Of a DNA stretch of 64,000 nt, positions 19,112 through 27,957 are shown one piece after another (the stretch's first letter is position 1; each line of letters starts with the position of its first letter). Below the pieces are notes generated by a model. The model did not search any database. It was not told the origin of the DNA and saw nothing but the letters and a program-made list of their open reading frames with translations. This DNA comes from an uncultured Cellvibrio sp. (GTDB lineage: Bacteria; Pseudomonadota; Gammaproteobacteria; Pseudomonadales; Cellvibrionaceae): NCBI GenBank assembly GCA_946480695.1, contig CAMLKG010000004.1, positions 1-64,000 on the forward strand, given 5' to 3'. Position numbers and translations under genes: made by a program.

Positions 19112-20407
19112 ATGCAACAAAAACCCAAAGCTCCATTAATGATTCCGGCCGCGCCTGGTTATGAAATAAAATCACTATTTAGAGGCCAGCCGCTTGCTTA
19201 TTGCGTGGGTTTTTACATTTTTGCGTTTTATTTGGAGCTACATTTCCGTATTCCGGAGTTACAAGCCTTACGCTTCCAATTTACTTATGGCGCATTCGTA
19301 GGTTGCTGGTGCCTCATAAATATTCTAAAAGCAAGATCCAGACAAACAGAGCTCAATGCTGTAACCAAAGTCGCATTTTTACTTATTTTTATTTTAGGAA
19401 TTTATACAATTTTTTCAATTGATCGACCGGAATCCTTACGTATTTATAATGATCGGGTAATTAAATTCTCGTTGGTTGCTTTCTTTATATATGCCGCAGT
19501 AGATCGCATTGAAGATCTACGAGTCATTTTGGCATTTATGATTTTGGCATGGTTAAAAATTGGACAGGAAGGTTTTTGGGGATGGATTTCAGGAGGATTG
19601 GTTTGGGAAAATCAAGGGATTCCTCGATTGCATGGGTCAACAAATATGTTTAAACACCCAAACTCTTTTAGTGGATTTGCTGTCGGATGCCTTCCTTTTG
19701 CGTTATTTTTATTTCTATGCGTTAAAAGTAATCTACTAAAGCTGGGGCTGCTAACTCTCATTGCATTTAGTGTCATCATTATTGTTACAACAGGCTCGAG
19801 AACAGGTTACGTCGCTGTTTTGATAGGCGTCATATATTTTCTGGCAAAAAGTAATATCGGCAAAATAAAATTCGTTTTTTTATTAACCCTGTTTTCCATT
19901 GCCGTTATGTATTTTATACCGGTCGAATACAAAGAAAGATTTCAATCCATTTTTAGCGGGCAGGAGAAAGAAGGGAGATCAAGCGAGAAACGAAAGGAAA
20001 TTATTTCAGATGCAATAAAAGTATATGCCAAATATCCTCTTGGAGTAGGCGTACAAGCATTTCCCAAAGCCAGGTATGAGATGTTTGGTAGGGAGCAAAA
20101 TACCCACAACCTCTATTTAGAAGTACTTACTAATATAGGCCCCTTTGGACTAATTGTATTCTTGCTATTCATTCAAAAGCTAATCAAATTGAATATGGAA
20201 AATATCAATAAGTTAAAAGATGTTAGCCCGCAGACCCTGGATCAACTATTGTTAATGAGCTTGGCAAAGGCCATCATTGGATTCATTTTGCTACGTCTGT
20301 TACTCGGACTTTTTGGCATGGATTTGTACGAAATATATTGGTGGATCGCACTTGGTTTTACATTAGCAATTACGAAGCTATTGCATTCCCCAAGCGATAA
20401 GCCGTGA
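19112..20407 (+). CDS. O-antigen ligase/Wzy-like polymerase
   Basis: An integral membrane protein with about ten to twelve hydrophobic helices. A large periplasmic loop follows the TTGSRTGYVAVL segment, and the conserved QNTHNLYLEVLTNIGPFGL segment near the C-terminus is typical of the Wzy_C/O-antigen ligase family. It most likely polymerises the exopolysaccharide repeat or ligates chains on the periplasmic side. I chose ATG 19112, which has GGAG about ten bases upstream. A TTG at 19091 would add seven residues overlapping the previous gene. Confidence 0.86.
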   Translation: MQQKPKAPLMIPAAPGYEIKSLFRGQPLAYCVGFYIFAFYLELHFRIPELQALRFQFTYGAFVGCWCLINILKARSRQTELNAVTKVAFLLIFILGIYTIFSIDRPESLRIYNDRVIKFSLVAFFIYAAVDRIEDLRVILAFMILAWLKIGQEGFWGWISGGLVWENQGIPRLHGSTNMFKHPNSFSGFAVGCLPFALFLFLCVKSNLLKLGLLTLIAFSVIIIVTTGSRTGYVAVLIGVIYFLAKSNIGKIKFVFLLTLFSIAVMYFIPVEYKERFQSIFSGQEKEGRSSEKRKEIISDAIKVYAKYPLGVGVQAFPKARYEMFGREQNTHNLYLEVLTNIGPFGLIVFLLFIQKLIKLNMENINKLKDVSPQTLDQLLLMSLAKAIIGFILLRLLLGLFGMDLYEIYWWIALGFTLAITKLLHSPSDKP

Positions 20408-20428
20408 TTCCCTATGAGCAAAATATAA

Positions 20429-21376
20429 ATGAATAATATTGTCAATAACGAAACTTTATTTTCCATTGTAATTCTCACATTTAATCGTGAGCAGTATATA
20501 AAAAAGCAACTTGATTGCTTTTCAAATATTCCAAATATAGAAATTATTATTGTCGACAATCATTCTGATACCGAGTATGCAACTCAAATCGCAGCGAGCT
20601 ATGCCAACACCTCTGTGATTAGGTTAGACAAAAATTATGGGGCCGTTGGAAGGAATTATGGCATCGCGGCTGCGCGCGCGCCCCTTATCCTTACGCTCGA
20701 TGATGACGTTTGGGGTATAACCAATGAGCATTTAAGCAAGTTAACGCAGCTTTTTGAAAAAAAACCAGATGTGGATTGTATCTGCTTTCACGTTATTGAT
20801 GAAAAAAGCAAGTTGACCACCAATTGGATTCATCACTGCCACAAGGATAAATTTGAACATAATGAATTTGAAACCTATGAAATTTCTGAAGGTGCAGCAG
20901 CGTTTAGAAAGTCTTGCTTTGATCGCATCGGCCTTTATCCGGAAATGTTTTTTATAAGCCACGAAGGGCCTGACCTAGCCTTCCGGATAATAAACGCAGG
21001 GAAAAAAATAATATACACACCCGAGGTTGAAGTAACACATGCACATGCAAAAGAAGGTCGGGCATCCTGGAGAAGGTATTATTATGATACCCGGAATCTA
21101 ATTTGGCTGGCGTTTAGAAACTATAATAAAAGAATGATAATAAAGCGCTTCGTTATCCAGTTAGCGGCGATGTTCTTCTATAGTGTCAGGGATGGTTATA
21201 TCAAGTTTTTTTTTAAGGCGTTATATGATGGGATTAAAGGATTAAAGAGCATGAAGGGCCAACGTAAACCACTCACTACCGAGGCGTATGCAAAATTAGT
21301 GGCGCTCGATCAATATCGCCCCTCCCTTTTCTTTTATATAAAAGAAAGGGTTCTAAAACGCGAGATTAAGATCTAA
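20429..21376 (+). CDS. Family 2 glycosyltransferase
   Basis: 315 residues. FSIVILTFNREQYIKKQLDC opens the GT-A domain, VDNHSD and LTLDDDVWG supply the nucleotide and metal sites, and HEGPDLAFRIINAGKKI is the C-terminal acceptor-side motif. Base composition is clearly more AT-rich than prsK/prsR, in common with the flanking 18-26 kb stretch. It is the last enzyme of the forward exosortase block; an 83-bp gap follows. Confidence 0.88.
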   Translation: MNNIVNNETLFSIVILTFNREQYIKKQLDCFSNIPNIEIIIVDNHSDTEYATQIAASYANTSVIRLDKNYGAVGRNYGIAAARAPLILTLDDDVWGITNEHLSKLTQLFEKKPDVDCICFHVIDEKSKLTTNWIHHCHKDKFEHNEFETYEISEGAAAFRKSCFDRIGLYPEMFFISHEGPDLAFRIINAGKKIIYTPEVEVTHAHAKEGRASWRRYYYDTRNLIWLAFRNYNKRMIIKRFVIQLAAMFFYSVRDGYIKFFFKALYDGIKGLKSMKGQRKPLTTEAYAKLVALDQYRPSLFFYIKERVLKREIKI

Positions 21377-21459
21377 GAGTTAACTATTTAAATGTTTCTT
21401 GACTTGATAAAAAACAGCTGCTAGCTACGATTATAGATACATTATTGTGGACATTTTCT

Positions 21460-22539
21460 ATGAAAAAATATTATTTCCTATCGATTCTAGCCTTCTTTGC
21501 ACAGGAAGCGGCTGCTTTAGAAATTAAATCATTGCAACTATCGTCTCAATCTGACCAAAGTGAATATCAAGAGTTTATTATTAACGGTTCCGGTTTCGGA
21601 GTTGGACCAAATATCGTTATGTACGATGATCTTGATAACCAAACTGCCGGGTTACCGATCAATTTGGATAAGGCTTTAATTGGTAAATGGTCAAGAAGCT
21701 CAAGCTATACCGAGATTCCGATTATAGTAAATCATGAGGATGGAAAAGCCATGGCGGTTAGAAGTCCTCTTAAGTCCGGAATCTCGTCCATAGCCCAAAT
21801 AGAGGCAGTTTTTCCCGCTGAAAAAAAAGGTATTTTTATTAGTTATTCAGTAACAGTTCCTGAAGGAAAGTTTTTTTCGGGAGCATCTGAAGACAATAAG
21901 TTCCCTGACGTGAGTTCGTGGAAATTTACCTGGATAACAGATACGCCTATGGGCATAACAAGTACGACACAATTCAATATTTGCACGCCGACCCACGCCG
22001 GTAAAGGCACGTTTTATCTCGCCGGCAACTCAGTTAACCATGGCTATGTAGGTGTTGCAGGAGCATGGAGCTGGCACACAAAAAATTATATGGGTTTTGG
22101 TTTACAGGCATATGACTCTGCAAATGGAAAAATCTACTTTCAACTTTCCGGGAAAAAAGACCACGCATTGGTTTTTGAAAAAAATACCAGAGTTTTTCCC
22201 GAATCAAATACTACTTCTTTCGACACGGTAAAATTCCCAGGTTGGTTTGGCAACGGAGACCAAACTAATTTTAATGCATATTATGACGACCTCTATGTAG
22301 CAACAGGAGAAAATGCCTTTGCTCGTATAGAGGTATCAAATGGACCCTCCCTGCAAGACTCAACAATGAATTTAACATTGCCAGTTTTTTTGTGGACCGA
22401 TGAAAAAATTGTCGCGAAGATAAGCAAAAAGCTGCTAAAAAATGACCTTTTATACTTTAGGGTTTATGATAAAAATAATAGGTTTGGGACTATTAAGGTT
22501 TGCCCAAGGTGCCCTCTTGAACCAAAACCAGTCCCCTGA
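21460..22539 (+). CDS. Secreted protein of unknown family
   Basis: 359 residues from ATG 21460 (an upstream TTG at 21445 is unlikely). A signal peptide (KKYYFLSILAFFAQEAAA) is followed by an IPT/TIG-like opening (EFIINGSGFGVGPNIVMYDD) and a long beta-rich domain with many aromatic residues (AGAWSWHTKNYMGFGLQAYD). The fold looks like a carbohydrate-binding or lyase-like jelly roll, but no catalytic motif is recognisable. The C-terminus (CPRCPLEPKPVP) has no sorting helix. Its place between the polymerase block and a PEP-CTERM gene suggests a role with the exopolysaccharide outside the cell. Confidence 0.78.
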   Translation: MKKYYFLSILAFFAQEAAALEIKSLQLSSQSDQSEYQEFIINGSGFGVGPNIVMYDDLDNQTAGLPINLDKALIGKWSRSSSYTEIPIIVNHEDGKAMAVRSPLKSGISSIAQIEAVFPAEKKGIFISYSVTVPEGKFFSGASEDNKFPDVSSWKFTWITDTPMGITSTTQFNICTPTHAGKGTFYLAGNSVNHGYVGVAGAWSWHTKNYMGFGLQAYDSANGKIYFQLSGKKDHALVFEKNTRVFPESNTTSFDTVKFPGWFGNGDQTNFNAYYDDLYVATGENAFARIEVSNGPSLQDSTMNLTLPVFLWTDEKIVAKISKKLLKNDLLYFRVYDKNNRFGTIKVCPRCPLEPKPVP

Positions 22540-22680
22540 TGACAAAATCACTTTAATGTACAAATTTTTTCGAGATTGTGATTTGAATTATATATTTTGC
22601 GGCAGGAATCTTTAGGCTAATGGCAGTGTCTATCATCACTTAATTTCTAATCGACTAAAGCAAAGAAGCCGGGATGTCTT

Positions 22681-23328
22681 ATGCGTTATCTAGTCATTTT
22701 TCTATTTTTTGTTAACACCGCAATGGCGGGTAGCATCGTCATAGAACCAGATGATTATGCAAACGGCACGGTGTTATCCAATGTGTCGCCGTATGTAAGG
22801 TTCAAAAACTTAAGCGGAGGTGAAGTTACTGCTACTGAGTTATCTTCCCTTGCAGCAGACGGCTATGACACATTGGGATTGGGGAAGAAGGTTATTGGGG
22901 GGGAATGGTTTTATTCAGGACTTGGCGATGCCGGTTTAGAAATTGAATTTAAAAGGCCGGTCAGTTTCTTTTCCATCCTGGTTGCGGAAATATTTCCTGA
23001 TGCAGGCCCGGGATCAGATCCGGCTATAGCATGCATTTATGATTTAGCGGGAGAATTACTTTCTGAAATTAACATCAGCGAATCCAACAAAAGAGTCGAC
23101 TTGGGCGTCATTAAAAATGGCGATCCATTAGGCTATCAAACCTGGGCTTATTGGAGTTTTGAGTTCCATTCAAAGAATATTCATAAAATAGTACTCGGCG
23201 GAAATAGTGAACCTACTACTTTCGATAGACTGCAATTCGATTATCAAGAGCTTCCCGAACCTAACAGCTATATTCTTTTAGCTATTTGTTTATTATTTAC
23301 ATATATATCCCGTCGTTTAATTCAATAG
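22681..23328 (+). CDS. Small PEP-CTERM-like secreted protein
   Basis: 215 residues. A signal peptide (YLVIFLFFVNTAMA) precedes a beta-rich domain. The C-terminal end has LPEPNSYI, a hydrophobic run LLAICLLFTYI and basic residues SRRLIQ: the three-part PEP-CTERM layout with a less regular helix. It is thus a second candidate exosortase substrate. The middle part (FDRLQFDYQ just before the signal) resembles other small PEP-CTERM proteins. No sigma-54 promoter with correct GG-N10-GC spacing was found ahead of it, unlike the substrate at 10.1 kb. Confidence 0.8.
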   Translation: MRYLVIFLFFVNTAMAGSIVIEPDDYANGTVLSNVSPYVRFKNLSGGEVTATELSSLAADGYDTLGLGKKVIGGEWFYSGLGDAGLEIEFKRPVSFFSILVAEIFPDAGPGSDPAIACIYDLAGELLSEINISESNKRVDLGVIKNGDPLGYQTWAYWSFEFHSKNIHKIVLGGNSEPTTFDRLQFDYQELPEPNSYILLAICLLFTYISRRLIQ

Positions 23329-23390
23329 ACTAGCTATATACTTTAGTGATAATTGGGAACGCCGGTTTCAACTTCACTCGAAATTCAGTT

Positions 23391-24359
23391 TTATGAGCGC
23401 TTCGATTTAAAAAGAGGTGTTTTAACCATCTTTTTTGCAACCGCAACTACAAATAGTTTTAGCGCTTTTAAATTTATCTCATATCGCAAGCTATACAAAG
23501 CATTTTTTTGCTGGTTTTTAAAGTCACCTTTTTGCTTGAAACCATAAGCAAGCGATGCATAATCATTTGATATTTGTTTCGATAAATGCGTTTTTAATGA
23601 CTTATCCTTTACACGAGCCATAACTATCTTTAGTGCTTGAATCTTGCTTGGCCCACGCCGAATAAAGCCCTGGTTACTGATACTTCCAGGCAATATTCGG
23701 TATTGATGCAAAATGTGGTTTAGAAAAATAAAGTTATGCTGCATGGAGAAGAGCATCCAAAAAAGTCGGTCATCCGAGTTTCTAAGCGATTCATTGAATC
23801 TATCCTGTTCCCCTAACGCGTTCCTCCGTATTGCAACACCTGAGGTTCCTATGAAATTTATTTTTATTAACGCGGGGCTGACCTTATCAGATGCCAGGAA
23901 ACAATAATCTACTGCTTTCCCACCAACCAGGTTCCATAAGGTATCGTACTCATCCAAAAAGTTTTGCTTTAATACATGACCGGATTCATCAATGGTCGAA
24001 AAATTGGTAAATAACAAATCTGCTTCAGGAAATTGATCCAGGTATTTTATCGATTGTGCTAACTTCCCCTCCAACATCAAGTCATCAGCGTCAAATATAA
24101 AAATGTAGTCACCTTTTGCGTGCCTAACACCTACATTTCTGGGTTTTGCAGGCCCACCGCTATTAGGTTGCGCTATGTACTTTATCCGCGAATCCTGCTG
24201 GGCCATGGATTTAACTTTTACTTCCGTGTTATCAGTAGAACCATCGTTAATAACCAACACTTCAAAGTCGGCGTAATCCTGCTGCAATATCGAGCGGAGT
24301 GTTTGTTCTATGTACGCCTCCGCGTTATAAGCCGGAATAATGATACTTGCTTTACACAT
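23391..24359 (-). CDS. Family 2 glycosyltransferase (paralogue of the next gene)
   Basis: 322 residues with IIIPAYNAEAYIEQTL, VINDGSTDNT and the metal site IFDADDL. It aligns end to end with the neighbouring 24394-25326 product, sharing NFIGTS, DRFNESL/DRFDESL, SDDRLFW/ADDRLFW and a GP(S/H)KI(Q/S)AL segment, so the pair looks like a tandem duplication. It is the last gene of the long reverse-strand block. Confidence 0.88.
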   Translation of the reverse strand: MCKASIIIPAYNAEAYIEQTLRSILQQDYADFEVLVINDGSTDNTEVKVKSMAQQDSRIKYIAQPNSGGPAKPRNVGVRHAKGDYIFIFDADDLMLEGKLAQSIKYLDQFPEADLLFTNFSTIDESGHVLKQNFLDEYDTLWNLVGGKAVDYCFLASDKVSPALIKINFIGTSGVAIRRNALGEQDRFNESLRNSDDRLFWMLFSMQHNFIFLNHILHQYRILPGSISNQGFIRRGPSKIQALKIVMARVKDKSLKTHLSKQISNDYASLAYGFKQKGDFKNQQKNALYSLRYEINLKALKLFVVAVAKKMVKTPLFKSKRS

Positions 24360-24393
24360 ACACCACCTTTATAGAAACTCCGCTAACTGTTAT

Positions 24394-25326
24394 TTAAATT
24401 GGCAGGTATGAAGCAACTAATAATTTAAATGCCTTATAATTAAATTTGTAAGCCATACTTTTTTTTGCGTAGAAACGTTGCATTTTTTTATTTTTCGCGT
24501 TTTTTTCTTCTCTTGACATTGCAAGGTAACTCTGGGAAATCTCCAGATCAAGCAGTTTAATAAGCGCTTGATCCGCGCAATAATCTTTCGCTTTTTCCAA
24601 CGCAGATATCTTGTGCGGACCTTTCTTAAGCATCCCCTGTCCGGTAAGGCCTGAACTAACTATTCGGTAATCGTGCAGTATCGTATTAAGAAAAATAGCA
24701 TCATGTTTTGCGGCATATTGAATCCAGAACAATCTGTCATCAGCATTCTTCAGGCTTTCATCAAATCTGTCAGAGCCAGTCAGTGCCGATGACCGCAACA
24801 CTACGCTGGATGTACCTATAAAATTACTTTTTACAACTGCTGCCTGAAGCTCGTTCGATTTTAAATAATATGCATTGTCATCAATGTGCTTTGTTCCAAT
24901 AAGGTTGGATAAAGTAACGTACTCTTTTAAATAATCCTCACGCACAACCTTATCATCTTCACTGATCAACGAAAATCGAGTAAAAAGAATATCCGCTTGA
25001 GGATTATTTTCCATCGCCGCTACAGACAGCTCGATTTTTTGAGGTCGCATAACATCGTCAGCGTCAAAAATAAAAATATAGTCGCCGATAGCACTATCTA
25101 TACCTTTATTCCTGGCTTTTGATGGCCCACCATGGTTTTCCTGATAAAAATACCTGATTCTATTATCATTGACAGCGTCTATAACTTCTTTAGTTTTATC
25201 AGTAGAGCCATCATCAACAATTATTATTTCATAATTGTCGTAAGTTTGGGCCAGGATTGAATTAATCGTCCTACCTATTAGATGCGCGCAATTATAGGCT
25301 GGTATAACAATGCTTACTTTTTTCAT
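24394..25326 (-). CDS. Family 2 glycosyltransferase (paralogue of the previous gene)
   Basis: 310 residues with VSIVIPAYNCAHLIGRTINS, IVDDGSTDKT and FIFDADDVM. The C-terminal third is lysine-rich and helical as in its paralogue. Its start overlaps the flippase gene by 4 bp, which indicates translational coupling. Two near-identical enzymes in a row suggest successive additions of related sugars, or one copy diverging. Confidence 0.88.
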   Translation of the reverse strand: MKKVSIVIPAYNCAHLIGRTINSILAQTYDNYEIIIVDDGSTDKTKEVIDAVNDNRIRYFYQENHGGPSKARNKGIDSAIGDYIFIFDADDVMRPQKIELSVAAMENNPQADILFTRFSLISEDDKVVREDYLKEYVTLSNLIGTKHIDDNAYYLKSNELQAAVVKSNFIGTSSVVLRSSALTGSDRFDESLKNADDRLFWIQYAAKHDAIFLNTILHDYRIVSSGLTGQGMLKKGPHKISALEKAKDYCADQALIKLLDLEISQSYLAMSREEKNAKNKKMQRFYAKKSMAYKFNYKAFKLLVASYLPI

Positions 25327-26855
25327 TTTTCTGTTTTGCTCGATTTTTTAAAGGCAGAAAAAATTTTCTCAGAAAGAAATTTAATATCTCGATAACTGTA
25401 TAGTGACAATATAGATAAAGGCACCATTAAAATGGTCACAATAGCAGCATTTGCTATCAACTCTTTGTAACTTTCTATTTCGTATATGTATTGTCGCAGC
25501 TCTGCAGCAACCAAAACAGAAACCACAATGTAGATACTCACTCGAAATATCAGGTTAGCCCAATGAATATCTACGAATTGCGCCGCAAAAATGCTGATAA
25601 TGAATACGCGGCCAATCACCAGTGGAACAGCTATCGCTATCGCTGCTCCAATTAAGTGATACTTTGGAATTAATATAACACTTAGGATGGCAGCAATAGC
25701 GGTTTCCATTATAGATACTTTTGCAGTTATATCATGGCGCTTAATAGTTAATAGCAAGCTGCCGAAAGGGTATGTCATAAAGCTAATCAGCCTCCCGCAA
25801 CCGATAACCACCAGGCAAATATAGGCAACTTCTACTTCAAACTGTTCTCCCATCCAAATACGGATAAAACCATCCCCTAATGTATAGAAGCCGACAGCTA
25901 TGCAGGTACCAAGAATCACATTAACCTTGAGGAATAGTTCAACAGCAAAAGACAAGGACTTTTGGTCATTTAGTGCATGATACTTGGCATACAGCGGACT
26001 TGACATTCCCGTGGCCTGCACCAAAAACTGTATCGCGTATTCAACCAATCTTATTGCCACGTAATAGGTAGTTACCATTGAAAGCGTTGTAAAATAAGCG
26101 ATGAACCAAATATCCATTTTCCCTTTTAACAGGCTGTTTAAATCATTCACAAAAACCCATTTACTAAAATGAAATAGCTCCCTTGCGGTGTTTTTTTCCA
26201 AATACGTTATTGAAAATTTCAGTTCTTTAAATAGCTGATTACAATAATAAACATAAAACAAGGTGCTCAACATACTTGTAGCAAATACTGCCAGCGACAT
26301 CGCTACAAGGCCATAACCCAACGTAATAACCAAATATATGAGAATTGCATCTGTTATCGTTTTAATTAACCCAACAATTGCAATGGTATCGAAGCGCATG
26401 TAGGCACTGATAACTCCTGGAAAAGCTTTCGCCGGGAATTCAAATGCGAGAGATATACCGCTAATTATCAAAAGAATTTGAACCAAATCAACATCGTTTT
26501 TATTTTCTATAAAGTATCCCGCCCCAAATTGAGCTGCGAATAGGCTTAGCAAAACCACCAACAACCCCAATACAGAATATATTACCAGCGATGTTATTAT
26601 GATTTTGTTTGCGGCTGTGTAATCGCGCTGATGGATATAGCGCGCGACATAGCGAGTTACCGCCTGGGAAAACCCTAAGTCAAGCAAGTAATAGGATGCA
26701 ACAACACTTCCTATTGTTATCCATAAACCATACAAATGTGTGCCCAGGCTATTTAATAGGAAAGGCATCATCAGGAACCCGATGACAATACCCACCAAGG
26801 TCTTAATCACCCTAAGTGTTGCGCCCCGCAACATTAATTTTGATGTTGATGTCAT
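25323..26855 (-). CDS. Polysaccharide flippase (Wzx-like, MOP superfamily)
   Basis: 510 residues with about 12-14 hydrophobic helices spread along the whole length and short hydrophilic loops. The opening GATLRVIKTLVGIVIGFLMMPFLLNSLG and the DLGFSQAVTRYVARY segment are typical of lipid-linked oligosaccharide flippases. It should move undecaprenyl-linked repeat units across the inner membrane for the polymerase at 19-20 kb. The gene is AT-rich relative to the 28-40 kb part of the locus. Confidence 0.88.
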   Translation of the reverse strand: MTSTSKLMLRGATLRVIKTLVGIVIGFLMMPFLLNSLGTHLYGLWITIGSVVASYYLLDLGFSQAVTRYVARYIHQRDYTAANKIIITSLVIYSVLGLLVVLLSLFAAQFGAGYFIENKNDVDLVQILLIISGISLAFEFPAKAFPGVISAYMRFDTIAIVGLIKTITDAILIYLVITLGYGLVAMSLAVFATSMLSTLFYVYYCNQLFKELKFSITYLEKNTARELFHFSKWVFVNDLNSLLKGKMDIWFIAYFTTLSMVTTYYVAIRLVEYAIQFLVQATGMSSPLYAKYHALNDQKSLSFAVELFLKVNVILGTCIAVGFYTLGDGFIRIWMGEQFEVEVAYICLVVIGCGRLISFMTYPFGSLLLTIKRHDITAKVSIMETAIAAILSVILIPKYHLIGAAIAIAVPLVIGRVFIISIFAAQFVDIHWANLIFRVSIYIVVSVLVAAELRQYIYEIESYKELIANAAIVTILMVPLSILSLYSYRDIKFLSEKIFSAFKKSSKTEK

Positions 26856-26945
26856 GCTTGAGCAATCTGGATAGAGTTAATGGAAGCAGTAAATATACGG
26901 AGATGATTGGTTCGGAAGCGTTTATGAATATTAAAAAGTATTTTT

Positions 26946-27950
26946 TTACTTTCCATAGATACGATAAAGGCTTTTCAACCATCCACGAACAGCAATAACA
27001 GAGGACATAGACGTATTTTCCGTGGCAATTTGTTGCTTGTAATTCGTATTTTTTCCCTGCCCCACCAGCAAATCATAAACTAACGCATCATTCAACGCCT
27101 GTTCTATTGCAAAACCCAAATGGATAGAACCCAGCGCTAGCTGTGGAAACCGTCCTTCAAGGAAACCGGACTGTATATTGTAACGCACACCATTCCAGAC
27201 AAGATCGAATAAGACTGAAACTGTTTCACCCGCGATCTGCAAACTTTGCATCATCGGAACACCACCTTCGCATCGAATCCGCTCCAGAAATAACCTGAAA
27301 AAGGTCATTGACTGGGCCGAATAGCAGGGCCGCCCCCAACGCTTCTGGTGAAAATGGTTTAAGAGATTAAATAGGTCTTGTGCAGAAGTTAATTCTGTCA
27401 CTTCTATTAAACCGTGCTCCGCAAGCTTGGACCTTCGATTAAAATATTTTGCCCGCGTTGAGGCACTTAGTTGCTTTTTATAGCTATTTATATCGCTCGA
27501 ACTAATACGATAAGCCATTTCCAATTTGGTTTTAGTCGAAGCTAGCCCATTCGCAATTGATAACGTTGCCACCAATTCATTGAAAGAATCATTGTTGTGA
27601 AAGTCGGTTAAAGCCCATTGGTTCCACGATAACCTGGTTAATTCTTTCAATAGGCAATCCATGCCCCCGGCAAGCTGAACCAATGATTCCAGGTCATTAT
27701 ATTCAGCTCTCGGCGGATCAAAATCAGCAAAACCATTACCCGCGATGACTAAACTTTTAACCGGGATAATTCCTTTTAATTTGTGATTGATGGTGTACAC
27801 CATTTCAAGCGGATCACGGCGGCCACCCAGGTCGATCAATTTGATGCGCGGGTGATTACCCCATACATCAACCCAGGACTGCACCCAGGCCCGGGTTCTG
27901 AATGGGCTGGCGGCTTGCGCCGCGGGCTTATAAGTTGCGCTGGTTGTCAT
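26946..27950 (-). CDS. FemAB/CelD-like acyltransferase of the exosortase locus
   Basis: 334 residues resembling the GNAT-fold CelD/FemAB group: STRAKYFNRRSKLAEHG, FHQKRWGRPCYSAQSM and a late LLVGQGKNTNYKQQIA segment. FemAB-like genes recur beside exosortase genes and probably transfer an acyl or aminoacyl group to the sugar chain. It starts 8 bp after prsT ends. Substrate not predictable. Confidence 0.78.
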   Translation of the reverse strand: MTTSATYKPAAQAASPFRTRAWVQSWVDVWGNHPRIKLIDLGGRRDPLEMVYTINHKLKGIIPVKSLVIAGNGFADFDPPRAEYNDLESLVQLAGGMDCLLKELTRLSWNQWALTDFHNNDSFNELVATLSIANGLASTKTKLEMAYRISSSDINSYKKQLSASTRAKYFNRRSKLAEHGLIEVTELTSAQDLFNLLNHFHQKRWGRPCYSAQSMTFFRLFLERIRCEGGVPMMQSLQIAGETVSVLFDLVWNGVRYNIQSGFLEGRFPQLALGSIHLGFAIEQALNDALVYDLLVGQGKNTNYKQQIATENTSMSSVIAVRGWLKSLYRIYGK

Positions 27951-27957
27951 CCTTATA

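Noticed and set aside
22600..22640. GG-rich sequence before the second PEP-CTERM gene as a sigma-54 promoter
   Set aside because: No GG-N10-GC spacing could be found; each candidate is off by one or more bases.
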